From: Peptoclostridium sp. | Lineage (GTDB): Bacteria > Bacillota > Clostridia > Peptostreptococcales > Peptostreptococcaceae | Assembly: GCF_009881055.1 (NCBI RefSeq) | Contig: NZ_WXFG01000023.1 | Coordinates: 18,346 to 82,345, forward strand | Length of the DNA stretch: 64,000 bases | Reading direction: 5' to 3' | Shown: positions 8,468-16,562 of the stretch, one piece after another | How the letters are laid out: every line of letters begins with the position of its first letter | How positions within the stretch are numbered: the first letter of the stretch is position 1 | Translations under genes and position numbers: made by a program | Notes under the pieces: model-generated | What the model was told of the DNA's origin: nothing | Database searches by the model: none | What the model saw: only the letters and a program-made list of their open reading frames with translations

Positions 8468-10246
8468 TTAATCCACAACGAAATATAAAACTACCGGCTT
8501 TTCTAGGCTTATGCCGTCTGACGAGCTGACATCCTTGCTTATGCACAGCCTGTAGCTTTTGCCCTTTATATAGCCCTCAGCCGGAGGAATCACTTCTATT
8601 TTGTTGTCCTCCTCGCCAAACACCGCACAGGCCCCGCTGTCCAGGCCTCTCTGTGTGACCTGCACAAGGTCTGCGATGCTGATTTCCTTTGAAAGGGCGC
8701 CGCTGAATTCCACCGCCCATTTTTTGCCAGGATCGATTTCCCTTTTATAATCTATGATCTCAGCTTCCGAGCTTTCGGCAGGATCTTCCACTATCACCGT
8801 GCACTCGTCTGAAATTTCAGTTCCCTCAACTGTAGCCCTGAGTATGCATATGCCTCCTGAAAGGGCTGTAATGTTCCCGCTTGAATCCACCTGGGCAACC
8901 CCTGTATCGCTGGATGTCCATATTATGTCGCCCGAAGCTCCAGCCGGATACATTCCAAAGCCTACGCTGCTGCTGCCGCCCTTTGTTATTCTTAGGCTAT
9001 CCTTATTAAGTTCTATGCTCTGCGGAGCCAGCGGCTCCAGGTATATGACTTCCGTCTGGTCCGTTCCTTCATTCAGGAATGTCAATTCATTCCCGTCTAT
9101 ACTTAAGTATGTAGAATGCACGTTGTTTATAATCTCTGTAGATGACCCGTCCGTGCTGGTTCTGTATATGTATCCGCCCCGGGAGTAGTTGCTGAAATAT
9201 ATCCAGTCGCCGTATCCGCAAAGGAAAAGCGATCTGTCAGGGCATATGAGCTGTCTGACGCTTCCGTCGAGCAGCATGCTGTAGAGCCTATCGTCGATGC
9301 TACTGCTGTAATACAATCTGCCGTCCATTGTTACAGGATACGTAACTTCATTCATGTAGCTGTATTTCTCGCTTGTGCAATCGGGATATGTGGCTTTGTC
9401 CCAGAAGTGGTCCCCGGACATTCTCTCGTCCGACAGGTTAAAGTATGTATACATTGTTCTGTTTTTGACATCGGGAAGCGGGTCATCCCATGTCAAATCA
9501 GAATGATACCAATTCCCGTCAATATTGACCATGTTCCAGGCGTGGTTCATAGACTCGTCGCCCTCTACTATCCGAGCCTGCACTCCCGCCTCCTCAAGCA
9601 TTTTGTAGGCAAGCAGCGAGTATCCCTGGCAGACGGTTTTGCCGTATGCCAGCGCCGCGTACGCGCTGTGCTCCTTATAGCTTGTGTCGTATTCGACGTT
9701 TTTGACTATGTAGTCGTGTATTGCCAGCTCCTTTTCAAAGCTGCTCATGCCGGGCAAAACTATTTCAGAGAGTATACCATCTACTCTCGAGTCGACATAG
9801 TCCTCCTGCTCCTTGCTAGTCAGGTATGTCATATTGTAGTATATTCTGTAATTACCCGGATAGCCGCTGTAGCCGTAGCTTATGAATGTGTAAGAAAACT
9901 TGAGATAGTCGTCGCTTGCTGTTACATTTTCAAAAACCGCTTCCATGTCATTCAGCATGTCACTTGTACCACCTGTGTACACTGCCTCAAAACTTGCCTT
10001 TCTGTCTGTCATGGCGTCATACAGCATCGATTCAAGCTGCTCTAATGAGCTTACATATGTGACGCTTTCAAGACTACGAGTGTCTGTTTTTAGGGACGCC
10101 GTTGGCAGATCCTTGTATATTCGGTTTATGTACTCCGCCTCATCCTTTTCGAATATCCTTTGCCCTTCTGCGTATGCAAAGCTTGAAAAAAACGCCGTAA
10201 AAATAAATATGAATACAATTAATGTCTTTTTGGGCTTCAACCCCAT
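8468..10246 (-). CDS. Secreted transglutaminase-like protein with Ig-like (BIG2) domain
   Basis: 592 residues from the ATG at 10246, chosen because a GGGGAGTG site lies 5 bases before it; earlier in-frame starts lack one. Signal peptide about 1-27. Transglutaminase-like core with Cys206 (GKTVCQGYSLL), His235 (MNHAWNMV) and Asp250 (HSDLTWDD), the usual triad. A middle stretch of short beta repeats (RLYYSSS, GYGDWIYFSNY) resembles DUF5050-like beta-propeller repeats. A BIG2-type Ig-like domain follows at about 410-490 (WTSSDTGVAQVDSSGNITAL). Probably acts on cell-surface protein or peptidoglycan; the substrate is unknown. Confidence 0.88.
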   Translation of the reverse strand: MGLKPKKTLIVFIFIFTAFFSSFAYAEGQRIFEKDEAEYINRIYKDLPTASLKTDTRSLESVTYVSSLEQLESMLYDAMTDRKASFEAVYTGGTSDMLNDMEAVFENVTASDDYLKFSYTFISYGYSGYPGNYRIYYNMTYLTSKEQEDYVDSRVDGILSEIVLPGMSSFEKELAIHDYIVKNVEYDTSYKEHSAYAALAYGKTVCQGYSLLAYKMLEEAGVQARIVEGDESMNHAWNMVNIDGNWYHSDLTWDDPLPDVKNRTMYTYFNLSDERMSGDHFWDKATYPDCTSEKYSYMNEVTYPVTMDGRLYYSSSIDDRLYSMLLDGSVRQLICPDRSLFLCGYGDWIYFSNYSRGGYIYRTSTDGSSTEIINNVHSTYLSIDGNELTFLNEGTDQTEVIYLEPLAPQSIELNKDSLRITKGGSSSVGFGMYPAGASGDIIWTSSDTGVAQVDSSGNITALSGGICILRATVEGTEISDECTVIVEDPAESSEAEIIDYKREIDPGKKWAVEFSGALSKEISIADLVQVTQRGLDSGACAVFGEEDNKIEVIPPAEGYIKGKSYRLCISKDVSSSDGISLEKPVVLYFVVD

Positions 10247-10395
10247 AAAATCACTCCCCATTATCGGCTGCAGCAAATGTAGCAGTCGATTGAATAATTT
10301 GCATGTTTGCAAAATCTATTATCGGCAAAAACGTCTATTTTCTTACGCATTATGGGTAAAAATAAATTACTCTATAATTCACTGGAGGTCATATC

Positions 10396-10887
10396 ATGTC
10401 ATGGCGCATAATCAGGCTATCGCTGGCCCTTTTCATATTCTACATGCTGCTCTCAATGGATTTTTCGGCGCCGGGCGTGGCCATAGGCCTATCGCTCTCG
10501 CTGGCCGTGTCTTATTTTTCAGTAAGGGTGCTCTACGACCCTGCCGGCTCTGCCGAGGAAGTCAGGATACCCGGGCCCTTGCGACTGCTTTCATACCTGC
10601 TGTTTCTGCTGCTTTCAATATACAGGGCGTCGTTTCGCTACATGCTCCACATTATAAGAAACGACGAGGAGCCGGCGGCGCTTAGGATAAGGCTGCACAC
10701 CTCCAACCCCTTCATAGTCTCCCTAATTGCCAACTCGGTCACCCTAACGCCCGGCACTGTAACGCTCTCGGCAAAGGGCGACGAGCTGACTGTGCTTTGC
10801 ATAAAGGGCGATAGCGACTACGAGAGCCTGCGCGGTGAAATAACCGAAGGCTTTGAAAGGCACCTTACAAGGAGGCGACGCCCATGA
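10396..10887 (+). CDS. mrpE: Mrp cation/proton antiporter subunit MrpE
   Basis: 163 residues with a GGAGGT site; first gene of an eight-gene operon (10396-14647) with overlapping or abutting genes. Two N-terminal membrane segments and a soluble tail with SNPFIVSLIANSVTLTPGTV match MrpE/MnhE. A TATAAT at 10373-10378 is a likely -10 box. Mrp complexes exchange sodium for protons across the cell membrane. The order E-F-G-MbhD-MbhE-B-C-D equals mbhA-H of archaeal membrane-bound hydrogenase rather than the bacillary A-G order. Confidence 0.93.
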   Translation: MSWRIIRLSLALFIFYMLLSMDFSAPGVAIGLSLSLAVSYFSVRVLYDPAGSAEEVRIPGPLRLLSYLLFLLLSIYRASFRYMLHIIRNDEEPAALRIRLHTSNPFIVSLIANSVTLTPGTVTLSAKGDELTVLCIKGDSDYESLRGEITEGFERHLTRRRRP

Positions 10888-11141
10888 TGATCATAACCAT
10901 CTACGTCATAATAGCCGCCATATTCCTGCTGACGCTCAAGGCGGCCTTTGGGCCCACCGTGTGGGACCGCCTGCTCGCGCTAAACCTCATATCCGCAAAG
11001 ACGGTGATGCTGCTGACGGCCTACTCTGTCTACACGGGCGATTTGCGCCTCCTTGACATATCAATGTCCTACGTCATAGTAGGCTTTCTCGGGGTTGCCC
11101 TGCTTTCGAGCTTCATCTTGAGGGGAGGCCGCCAGAAATGA
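10884..11141 (+). CDS. mrpF: Mrp antiporter subunit MrpF
   Basis: 85 residues, overlapping mrpE by 4 bases (ATGA). Three hydrophobic helices with GPTVWDRLLALNLISAKTV, the MrpF/MnhF signature (GPT..DR..A.N). An AGGAGGCG site lies within the end of mrpE. Small membrane subunit of the antiporter. Confidence 0.93.
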   Translation: MMIITIYVIIAAIFLLTLKAAFGPTVWDRLLALNLISAKTVMLLTAYSVYTGDLRLLDISMSYVIVGFLGVALLSSFILRGGRQK

Positions 11142-11479
11142 TGATAATGATATCAAACATTCTTCTAGTGCTCTGCTGGATATATATAGCCTTTGGCATT
11201 GTCGGGCTATTCCGCTTTAGGAACGTCTACGCCAGGCTGCTTACCGGCAGCAAGATAGACACGGCGGCCATGATAACGTTGCTACTGGCGCTCATGCTAA
11301 GATCCGAGTCATGGGAATTCTCGGCAAAGCTCCTTGTGATACTGCTTTTCATAATAGTGACTACCCCCGTAGGCAGCCACATAATAGCGCGCTCGGCGTT
11401 CGACTCAGGGCTTCCTGTAAAGCTCATAGAAGAAGAGCCCGGCCTGACCGATTCGGATTCAGAGGAAGGAGGGAAGTAG
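11138..11479 (+). CDS. mrpG: Mrp antiporter subunit MrpG
   Basis: 113 residues, overlapping mrpF by 4 bases. Three membrane helices and the MrpG motif GLFRFRNVYARLLTGSKIDT (RFPD.Y.R.HA...-like), TTPVGSHIIARSAF and an acidic tail. Part of the membrane scaffold of the antiporter. Confidence 0.93.
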   Translation: MMIMISNILLVLCWIYIAFGIVGLFRFRNVYARLLTGSKIDTAAMITLLLALMLRSESWEFSAKLLVILLFIIVTTPVGSHIIARSAFDSGLPVKLIEEEPGLTDSDSEEGGK

Positions 11480-11480
11480 C

Positions 11481-12017
11481 ATGGACACCCTTTTGCTCTT
11501 GATAGTTGCCTTCATTGCAATAGCCATAGTCGCCCAGACAGACCTTTTTCAGATGGTAATACTCTACTCCATATTTTCGCTCCTTTGCGCCACGCTCTAC
11601 GTTATATACATGGCGCCTGACGTGGCGCTTGCCGAGGCCGCAATAGGGAGCGCCTTCGTGCCCATGATATTCATAGTGGCAATTTCTAAGCAGCGAGAGT
11701 TCATAGTGCTCTCGAGGCTCGAGGACGGCTTCCTCCGCCCGGGCAAGGACGGCTCCCGCTCAGGACGAGGCTACGTCATCTTAAGCTCCCTGTGCAGGCA
11801 GTACGGCCTCAAGCTCGTGCTTTGTCCCAGCGAGGACGAGAAGGCCTGCCGCATACTGGCAAGGAGCAGTCCCGACGTATATGTCTACGAGCAGGAAGGC
11901 GAGTATATAATGGAGGGCAAGGGCTCGAGCATAATAATGGAGAGGCTCTCGCACATGCTCATAGACCACGAGGACATAAGCCTCGTGCTCACGGGAGATG
12001 AAGAAAACTATGATTAG
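11481..12017 (+). CDS. MbhD-like (DUF4040) subunit with an added soluble domain
   Basis: 178 residues. Residues 1-75 form three membrane helices with YSIFSLLCATLYVIYMAPDV and LAEAAIGSAF, typical of the DUF4040/MbhD domain that corresponds to part of the C-terminal half of MrpA. Residues about 90-178 are soluble (KLVLCPSEDEKACRILARSS, ISLVLTGDE) and have no match I recognise; they could be a cytoplasmic regulatory or docking domain. In this operon the MrpA antiporter half is missing and only its C-terminal pieces (this gene and the next) are present. Confidence 0.8.
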   Translation: MDTLLLLIVAFIAIAIVAQTDLFQMVILYSIFSLLCATLYVIYMAPDVALAEAAIGSAFVPMIFIVAISKQREFIVLSRLEDGFLRPGKDGSRSGRGYVILSSLCRQYGLKLVLCPSEDEKACRILARSSPDVYVYEQEGEYIMEGKGSSIIMERLSHMLIDHEDISLVLTGDEENYD

Positions 12018-12270
12018 AAAAATACTTACAGCATACATGCTGATAATATGCCTTTTTTACTTTTCAAGCGCCTTGACTGATTCGGGCAAAGGCGCCAGCA
12101 GCCTCTCGCGGGATTTCTACCTGGAAAATGGCTATGCCGATACCGGCGCGAGGAACATCGTCGCCGCCATATATCTTGACTACCGCCTGCTGGACTCCAT
12201 ATTCGAGACGAGTCTGCTGCTGCTTACTATAGCGGGCGTTGTCCATCTTGCGAGGGAGGGCGAGCGATGA
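12010..12270 (+). CDS. MbhE-like small membrane subunit (MrpA C-terminal piece)
   Basis: About 86 residues. The ATG at 12010 is about 12 bases after GGGAG; an in-frame ATG at 11998 abuts the GGGAG and would overlap the previous gene by 20 bases. Two hydrophobic helices (ILTAYMLIICLFYFSSAL and SIFETSLLLLTIAGVV) flank a short loop, the pattern of MbhE and of the region that joins MrpA to MrpB. It overlaps mrpB by 4 bases. Membrane subunit of the antiporter. Confidence 0.75.
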   Translation: MIRKILTAYMLIICLFYFSSALTDSGKGASSLSRDFYLENGYADTGARNIVAAIYLDYRLLDSIFETSLLLLTIAGVVHLAREGER

Positions 12271-12680
12271 GGCTTTCTAACCTGCTTGTAAACATAGCGC
12301 GCTTCATATTCCCCTTCATGCTCATGTTCGGGCTGTATATAATTCTCTACGGCGACGTTTCGCCTGGCGGAGGCTTCCAAGGCGGAGCCATCCTGGCAAG
12401 CGCCTATATAACGGCCTACATAGCCCGTGGCGAGAGGATATTCGAGATAGGCAGCCTGGTGCTCCTTGAGAAGGTGCTCTACGTTCTGATTGTGGCCATG
12501 GCCCTTATTTCGGTGCTTACAAAGGGCGAGGCCTTCACAAGCTTCATCCCTTCGGGTGAGCCGCTTGAAATCAGGCGCCTATTTCTCATAGCCATGAACG
12601 TCTTTATTGGCTTCAAGGTGGCCCTTGGCATAACTTCGCTCTTCTCGTCGTTTGTGGAGCAGGAGTCAGTGGACGACTAA
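12267..12680 (+). CDS. mrpB: Mrp antiporter subunit MrpB
   Basis: 137 residues, four membrane helices, with GLYIILYGDVSPGGGFQGGA, the highly conserved MrpB/MnhB loop (H/YG..sPGGGFqgG). GAGCG precedes the ATG and the gene overlaps the previous one by 4 bases. Confidence 0.95.
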   Translation: MRLSNLLVNIARFIFPFMLMFGLYIILYGDVSPGGGFQGGAILASAYITAYIARGERIFEIGSLVLLEKVLYVLIVAMALISVLTKGEAFTSFIPSGEPLEIRRLFLIAMNVFIGFKVALGITSLFSSFVEQESVDD

Positions 12681-12700
12681 TTTTTGACAAGGAGGCTGCT

Positions 12701-13036
12701 ATGCAGATAATGCTCGCAACAGCTATAGTGCTCATTGGCTTTTACGGCATGTGCACATCCAAAAATATAATAAAGTCGATAGTGTGCCTCAACATTTCCG
12801 AAGCGGCCATTATACTAATATTCCTCAGGAGCGTCTATTTCGAGGGTGCCGCGCTGCCTATAATAGGCTTGCGCCATGCCGGCGAGATGGTGGACCCCCT
12901 GCCCCAGGCGCTCATGATAACGGCCATAGTGATAGGCGCCTCCGTGACCTCGCTGGCCCTCATGATTTCCATAAGGCTTTTTCGCGCCTACGGAAGTCTG
13001 GACTGGCGCATGCTGCTTGAAAGGAAGGATAAATAG
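12701..13036 (+). CDS. mrpC: Mrp antiporter subunit MrpC (NuoK-like)
   Basis: 111 residues, three helices. The motif DPLPQALMITAIVIGASVTS is the MrpC/NuoK signature containing conserved acidic and polar membrane residues. An AAGGAGG site precedes the ATG. Homologous to NuoK of complex I. Confidence 0.95.
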   Translation: MQIMLATAIVLIGFYGMCTSKNIIKSIVCLNISEAAIILIFLRSVYFEGAALPIIGLRHAGEMVDPLPQALMITAIVIGASVTSLALMISIRLFRAYGSLDWRMLLERKDK

Positions 13037-14647
13037 ATGCTCACTTCGCTGCACATCATGCCCGCATACCTTATAATAATACCCATAGTGTTCGCCATAG
13101 CAGCCTACCTGCTGCCCGAGAGGGGCTCAAGGTGGGTCTGCGCCCTCTGCCAGACCCTGCTTACGCTCGCGGCCTTCCACTACTACGCCCTCATATTCGA
13201 CATGGACATGCACCTTGTCGCCTTCGGCGGCTGGCCGGATTTTGCCGGGATAACACTGCGAAACGACCACCTGTCAATGGGCTTTGCCGCCATGGCCATA
13301 TTCCTGTGGTGGTGCGTACTGCTCTACGCCTTTTTCGAGAGACTCAGCAGGAGCTACCTCTTCTTCCTGCTCTTTCTCGAGGGAACCTTCATGGGACTTA
13401 TCATGAGCAATGACCTGTTCAACCTGTTCGTGTTCATAGAGGTAGTCACAATAATATCCACAATGCTCATCACCTACAGGGGCGACGGCTCCTCGCTTAG
13501 GGCGGGCTTTTACTACCTGCTCTTCAACAACGCCGGTATGCTTTTTTACCTTGTCGCCTTCATAATACTTTACCAGGTCTGCGGCACGCTCAACCTCCAG
13601 CTTATGAAGGAGGCTTTGCCCGCCCATATGGGCGAGTTCCCGGTTAAGCTCTCCTTCGTGCTGGTCACCGCGGCCTTCGGAGTCAAGTCGGCCTTTTTCC
13701 CGGTGTACAACTGGCTGCCCAAGGCCCACAGCGCCGCGCCGTCCGCGGTTTCGGCGCTCCTTTCGGGGCTCCTGGTAAAAAGCGGACTCTACGAGTTCAT
13801 AAGGCTCAACGAGGTCTTCCACTACGCCTCGCTGGATTTTTTCCTTGTAGCCGTAGGCGCAGCCACGGCTCTGCTGGGCGTCATATTCGCCCTCTGCCAG
13901 AAGGATATAAAGCTCATACTCGCCTTCCACACTGTATCGCAGGTTGGCATAATGTTCATGGGGATAGGCCCTTTCCGGGGCTTTGCCTACTCGGGCGGCA
14001 TGCTCCACCTTGTAAACCACGGCATGTTCAAGGCGCTGCTTTTCCTGTGCGCGGGGATGATAGTCTCGGACTACAGGAACAGGAACGTCAACCAGATTCG
14101 AGGGGTGCTGCGCCGCTTCCCGCTGCTCTCGGTCTTTATGATTGTCGGCATGCTTTCAATAACAGGCATGCCCTCGCTCAACGGCTACATAGGCAAATAT
14201 ATAATAGCCGACTCTGTCAGGCACATATTCTGGGAGAAAGCTGTCCTCCTTCTTGTAAACGTAGGTACGGCTGCGTCGTTTATAAAGATATCCCAGATAT
14301 TCACGGCGGACTACAAACACCTTAGGATTCCCGTGAAACGCGTTGGCCTCGAGCACCTGCCACTTTTCCTGCTCTCCTCCAGCTGCGCCCTGCTGGCGGC
14401 ATACTACAGGCAGCTGGCCTCCTGGCTCTTCGAGCTGCCAATACCGGCCTTTACGCCGTCCGATCCTGTGCACATGCTTGAATATCTGGGGATACTCGCC
14501 GCGGGCTACGCCCTGTATCATTTTTTCATAAAAAAAGATCCTCCCTTTGTAAGGAGGATCCGAAATGCCGATATTTCATTTGAAAACGCATGCATGCTGC
14601 TGCTTGGCTTTGTATGCATGATGAGCGTTATTGTAATGGGGCTTTGA
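13037..14647 (+). CDS. mrpD: Mrp antiporter large subunit MrpD (NuoN/NuoM-like)
   Basis: 536 residues, about 14 membrane helices, homologous to the proton-pumping subunits of complex I. Visible hallmarks: a glutamate in helix 5 (NLFVFIEVVTI), a lysine in helix 7 (GVKSAFFPVYNWLPKAHSAA), KDIKLILAFHTVSQVG and LNHG-like HLVNHGMFKALLFL. It is the only large antiporter subunit here; classical Mrp has both MrpA and MrpD. Base composition is clearly GC-rich in third positions. The 3' end contains, on the opposite strand, the terminator of the convergent helicase. Confidence 0.95.
   Translation: MLTSLHIMPAYLIIIPIVFAIAAYLLPERGSRWVCALCQTLLTLAAFHYYALIFDMDMHLVAFGGWPDFAGITLRNDHLSMGFAAMAIFLWWCVLLYAFFERLSRSYLFFLLFLEGTFMGLIMSNDLFNLFVFIEVVTIISTMLITYRGDGSSLRAGFYYLLFNNAGMLFYLVAFIILYQVCGTLNLQLMKEALPAHMGEFPVKLSFVLVTAAFGVKSAFFPVYNWLPKAHSAAPSAVSALLSGLLVKSGLYEFIRLNEVFHYASLDFFLVAVGAATALLGVIFALCQKDIKLILAFHTVSQVGIMFMGIGPFRGFAYSGGMLHLVNHGMFKALLFLCAGMIVSDYRNRNVNQIRGVLRRFPLLSVFMIVGMLSITGMPSLNGYIGKYIIADSVRHIFWEKAVLLLVNVGTAASFIKISQIFTADYKHLRIPVKRVGLEHLPLFLLSSSCALLAAYYRQLASWLFELPIPAFTPSDPVHMLEYLGILAAGYALYHFFIKKDPPFVRRIRNADISFENACMLLLGFVCMMSVIVMGL
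14530..14560 (-). terminator. Helicase terminator embedded in the mrpD coding sequence
   Basis: On the minus strand GATCCTCC (14553-14560), loop, GGAGGATC (14537-14544) and seven T residues (14530-14536). It lies about 90 bases beyond the helicase stop codon, inside the last 40 codons of mrpD. Confidence 0.75.
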
Positions 14648-14649
14648 TA

Positions 14650-16248
14650 TTAGTTCCTGCAGTTAGCCGGCTCTATAGCCACTGCGTGGCCTCTTATCTC
14701 TGCTCCGTTCATTGCGCTTAGTACCTGTCTGCAGCTGTCCTTAGTGACCTCTACAAATGTGAACTTCTCGTATATGTCTATCCTGCCGACATTCTCGCCC
14801 TTTATTCCGGATTCTCCGGCTATGGCGCCTATTATGTCCTTAGGTCTAAGTTTTTGCTTTCTTCCGGCATTGACGAAAAGTCTCACCATGCCTGCTTCTC
14901 TTGCTCCTGTGTTGTCGAATGTGCTCTCGAACACCGGCTGCTCTTCCTTGCTCTCAACAGGGTTGCACATCATCGATATTACGGCTGCAAGCAGAGCTTC
15001 AGGCTCCATTGCGCTGCCTTCGATAAGCGAGTGCGCCGCCTTGACATACGACTTCTTGATTGAGCCGCTTGCCTTGGCAAGTATTTCCTCGAGAGTCTTT
15101 TGTATCCTTATCTTCTCGACGTCCTCAACTGAAGGAGGAGCTATCATCTTTATAGGTGCCTTTGTATAGCTTTCGATTCTTCTGAGTCTTGAAACCTCTT
15201 CACCCCAGGCGAAGCTGAAGGACATTCCCTTCTTGCCCGCTCTTCCTGTTCTTCCTATCCTGTGGACGTAGTACTCTATGTCCTGAGGTATCTGGTAGTT
15301 GAAAACGGCGTCTACGTTGTCTACGTCAAGTCCCCTTGCCGCAACATCCGTCGCGATAAGCACTCTTATTATGCCGTTTCTGAACTTGTTCATTACGCTG
15401 TCACGCTTTTGCTGGCTCATGTCGCCGTGAAGGGCGTCAACATGGTAGCCCATTGACGAAAGCTCGAGCGCAAGCTCATCCACGCCTTTTTTAGTGTTCA
15501 TGAAGATCAGCGAAAGCCTTGGCGAATGTATGTCCAGAAGCCTTGAAAGCATCTGAGTCTTGTCTGATGATCTTACCTTTATATATGACTGCTCTATGGC
15601 GTCGGCTGTGAGGTTTCTGCCCTCGACCTTTACCACTTGTCTGTCTTTTTTCTGGAATCTCTTAGAAAGGTTCATTATCTCCTTTGGCATAGTGGCCGAG
15701 AAGAATACTGTCTGTCTTTCTGAAGATGAGCCTGCAAGTATCTTTTCTATGTCGTCCCTAAAGCCCATGTTGAGCATCTCGTCAGCCTCGTCAAGTATTA
15801 CAAGCTTAAGAGAGTCAAGCTTTATGGTTCCTCTTTCTATGTGGTCTATTACCCTGCCTGGAGTTCCGGCTATTATCTGTACTCCTCTTTCAATCGCCTT
15901 TAGCTGTATGCTTATAGACTGGCCGCCGTATATTGCAAGCGTCTTTATGCCCTTCTTGTGCTTTGAAACCTTCTTGAGCTCTCCTGCAACCTGAACTGCA
16001 AGCTCTCTTGTAGGGCAAAGTACCATTACCTGAAGCGAGTTGTCAGCTGGGTCTACTGCTTCAACAGCAGGTATTCCAAATGCCATTGTCTTTCCTGTTC
16101 CTGTCTTTGCCTGGCCTATTATGTCGTGGCCCTGCATAACCATTGGTATTGCCTGCTCCTGTATAGGAGACGGGTTCTCGTATCCAAGGTCCTTTATTGC
16201 CTTTAAAATCTTCTCTGATAGTCCTAGTTTTTCAAATCCGTTTGTCAT
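14650..16248 (-). CDS. deaD: DEAD-box RNA helicase with DbpA-type RNA-binding domain
   Basis: 532 residues. Motif I AKTGTGKT (47-54), motif II DEAD (153-156), motif III SAT (184-186) and motif VI HRIGRTGR are all intact, so ATP-dependent RNA unwinding is expected. Residues about 455-530 (MVRLFVNAGRKQKLRPKDI...) form the DbpA/CsdA RNA-binding domain that directs homologues to ribosomal RNA or mRNA. An AAGGGAAAG site precedes the ATG. A leader region of up to 300 bases precedes the gene, as is common for cold-inducible helicases; the regulation itself is inference. Converges with mrpD, three bases apart. Confidence 0.93.
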   Translation of the reverse strand: MTNGFEKLGLSEKILKAIKDLGYENPSPIQEQAIPMVMQGHDIIGQAKTGTGKTMAFGIPAVEAVDPADNSLQVMVLCPTRELAVQVAGELKKVSKHKKGIKTLAIYGGQSISIQLKAIERGVQIIAGTPGRVIDHIERGTIKLDSLKLVILDEADEMLNMGFRDDIEKILAGSSSERQTVFFSATMPKEIMNLSKRFQKKDRQVVKVEGRNLTADAIEQSYIKVRSSDKTQMLSRLLDIHSPRLSLIFMNTKKGVDELALELSSMGYHVDALHGDMSQQKRDSVMNKFRNGIIRVLIATDVAARGLDVDNVDAVFNYQIPQDIEYYVHRIGRTGRAGKKGMSFSFAWGEEVSRLRRIESYTKAPIKMIAPPSVEDVEKIRIQKTLEEILAKASGSIKKSYVKAAHSLIEGSAMEPEALLAAVISMMCNPVESKEEQPVFESTFDNTGAREAGMVRLFVNAGRKQKLRPKDIIGAIAGESGIKGENVGRIDIYEKFTFVEVTKDSCRQVLSAMNGAEIRGHAVAIEPANCRN

Positions 16249-16562
16249 TATATAAATCTTTCCCTTCGTATTATGCGCATAGCGCGAGTGTCCAGCTTAA
16301 AGCAAGTGCAATCCCAAATCTGTCTGCAATCCAAATAATGCAGTTAATATCTGCGTAAGTGACCTGCAGCTTCTGGGGGTATGCTCTCAACCAATAAGCG
16401 CTCCGCTGCTAGTCACATATATCGCCAAACTCAAGGAAGTTGCCTGATAAAGTACAGCCGAAGGTTCCCCTTCGGCTGAAATGTTCCTGCTTCATGCCGG
16501 CTTATTGATTATATCTTTAATAGCCGAACATTACAAGCATTATTTTTAATTATGGACTACAT
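16249..16562 (-). other. Gene-free, structured leader region between parvulin and helicase
   Basis: No open frame. On the minus strand several hairpins can form: AGCCGAAGG/CCTTCGGCT (16453-16474), GTGAC-GCAGC pairing with GCTGC-GTCAC around a 35-base loop (about 16361-16420), and GCAG/CTGC (about 16335-16350). No T-run follows the strong hairpin, so it is not a simple terminator. I could not match it to 6S RNA, SRP RNA or a known riboswitch. It may be the leader of the helicase mRNA or an independent small RNA. Confidence 0.35.

Noticed and set aside
13274..14020. Long minus-strand frame (248 codons) inside mrpD
   Set aside because: Shadow of a strongly codon-biased gene; very charged and low-complexity translation with no start signal.
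16430..16490. Hammerhead-ribozyme or glycine-riboswitch resemblance (CTGATAA, stem, GAAA; CCGAAGG, TCAGGCAA)
   Set aside because: The hammerhead core base G8 is missing and stem joints do not fit; the glycine motif lacks its GGAGAG/CTCTC pairing.
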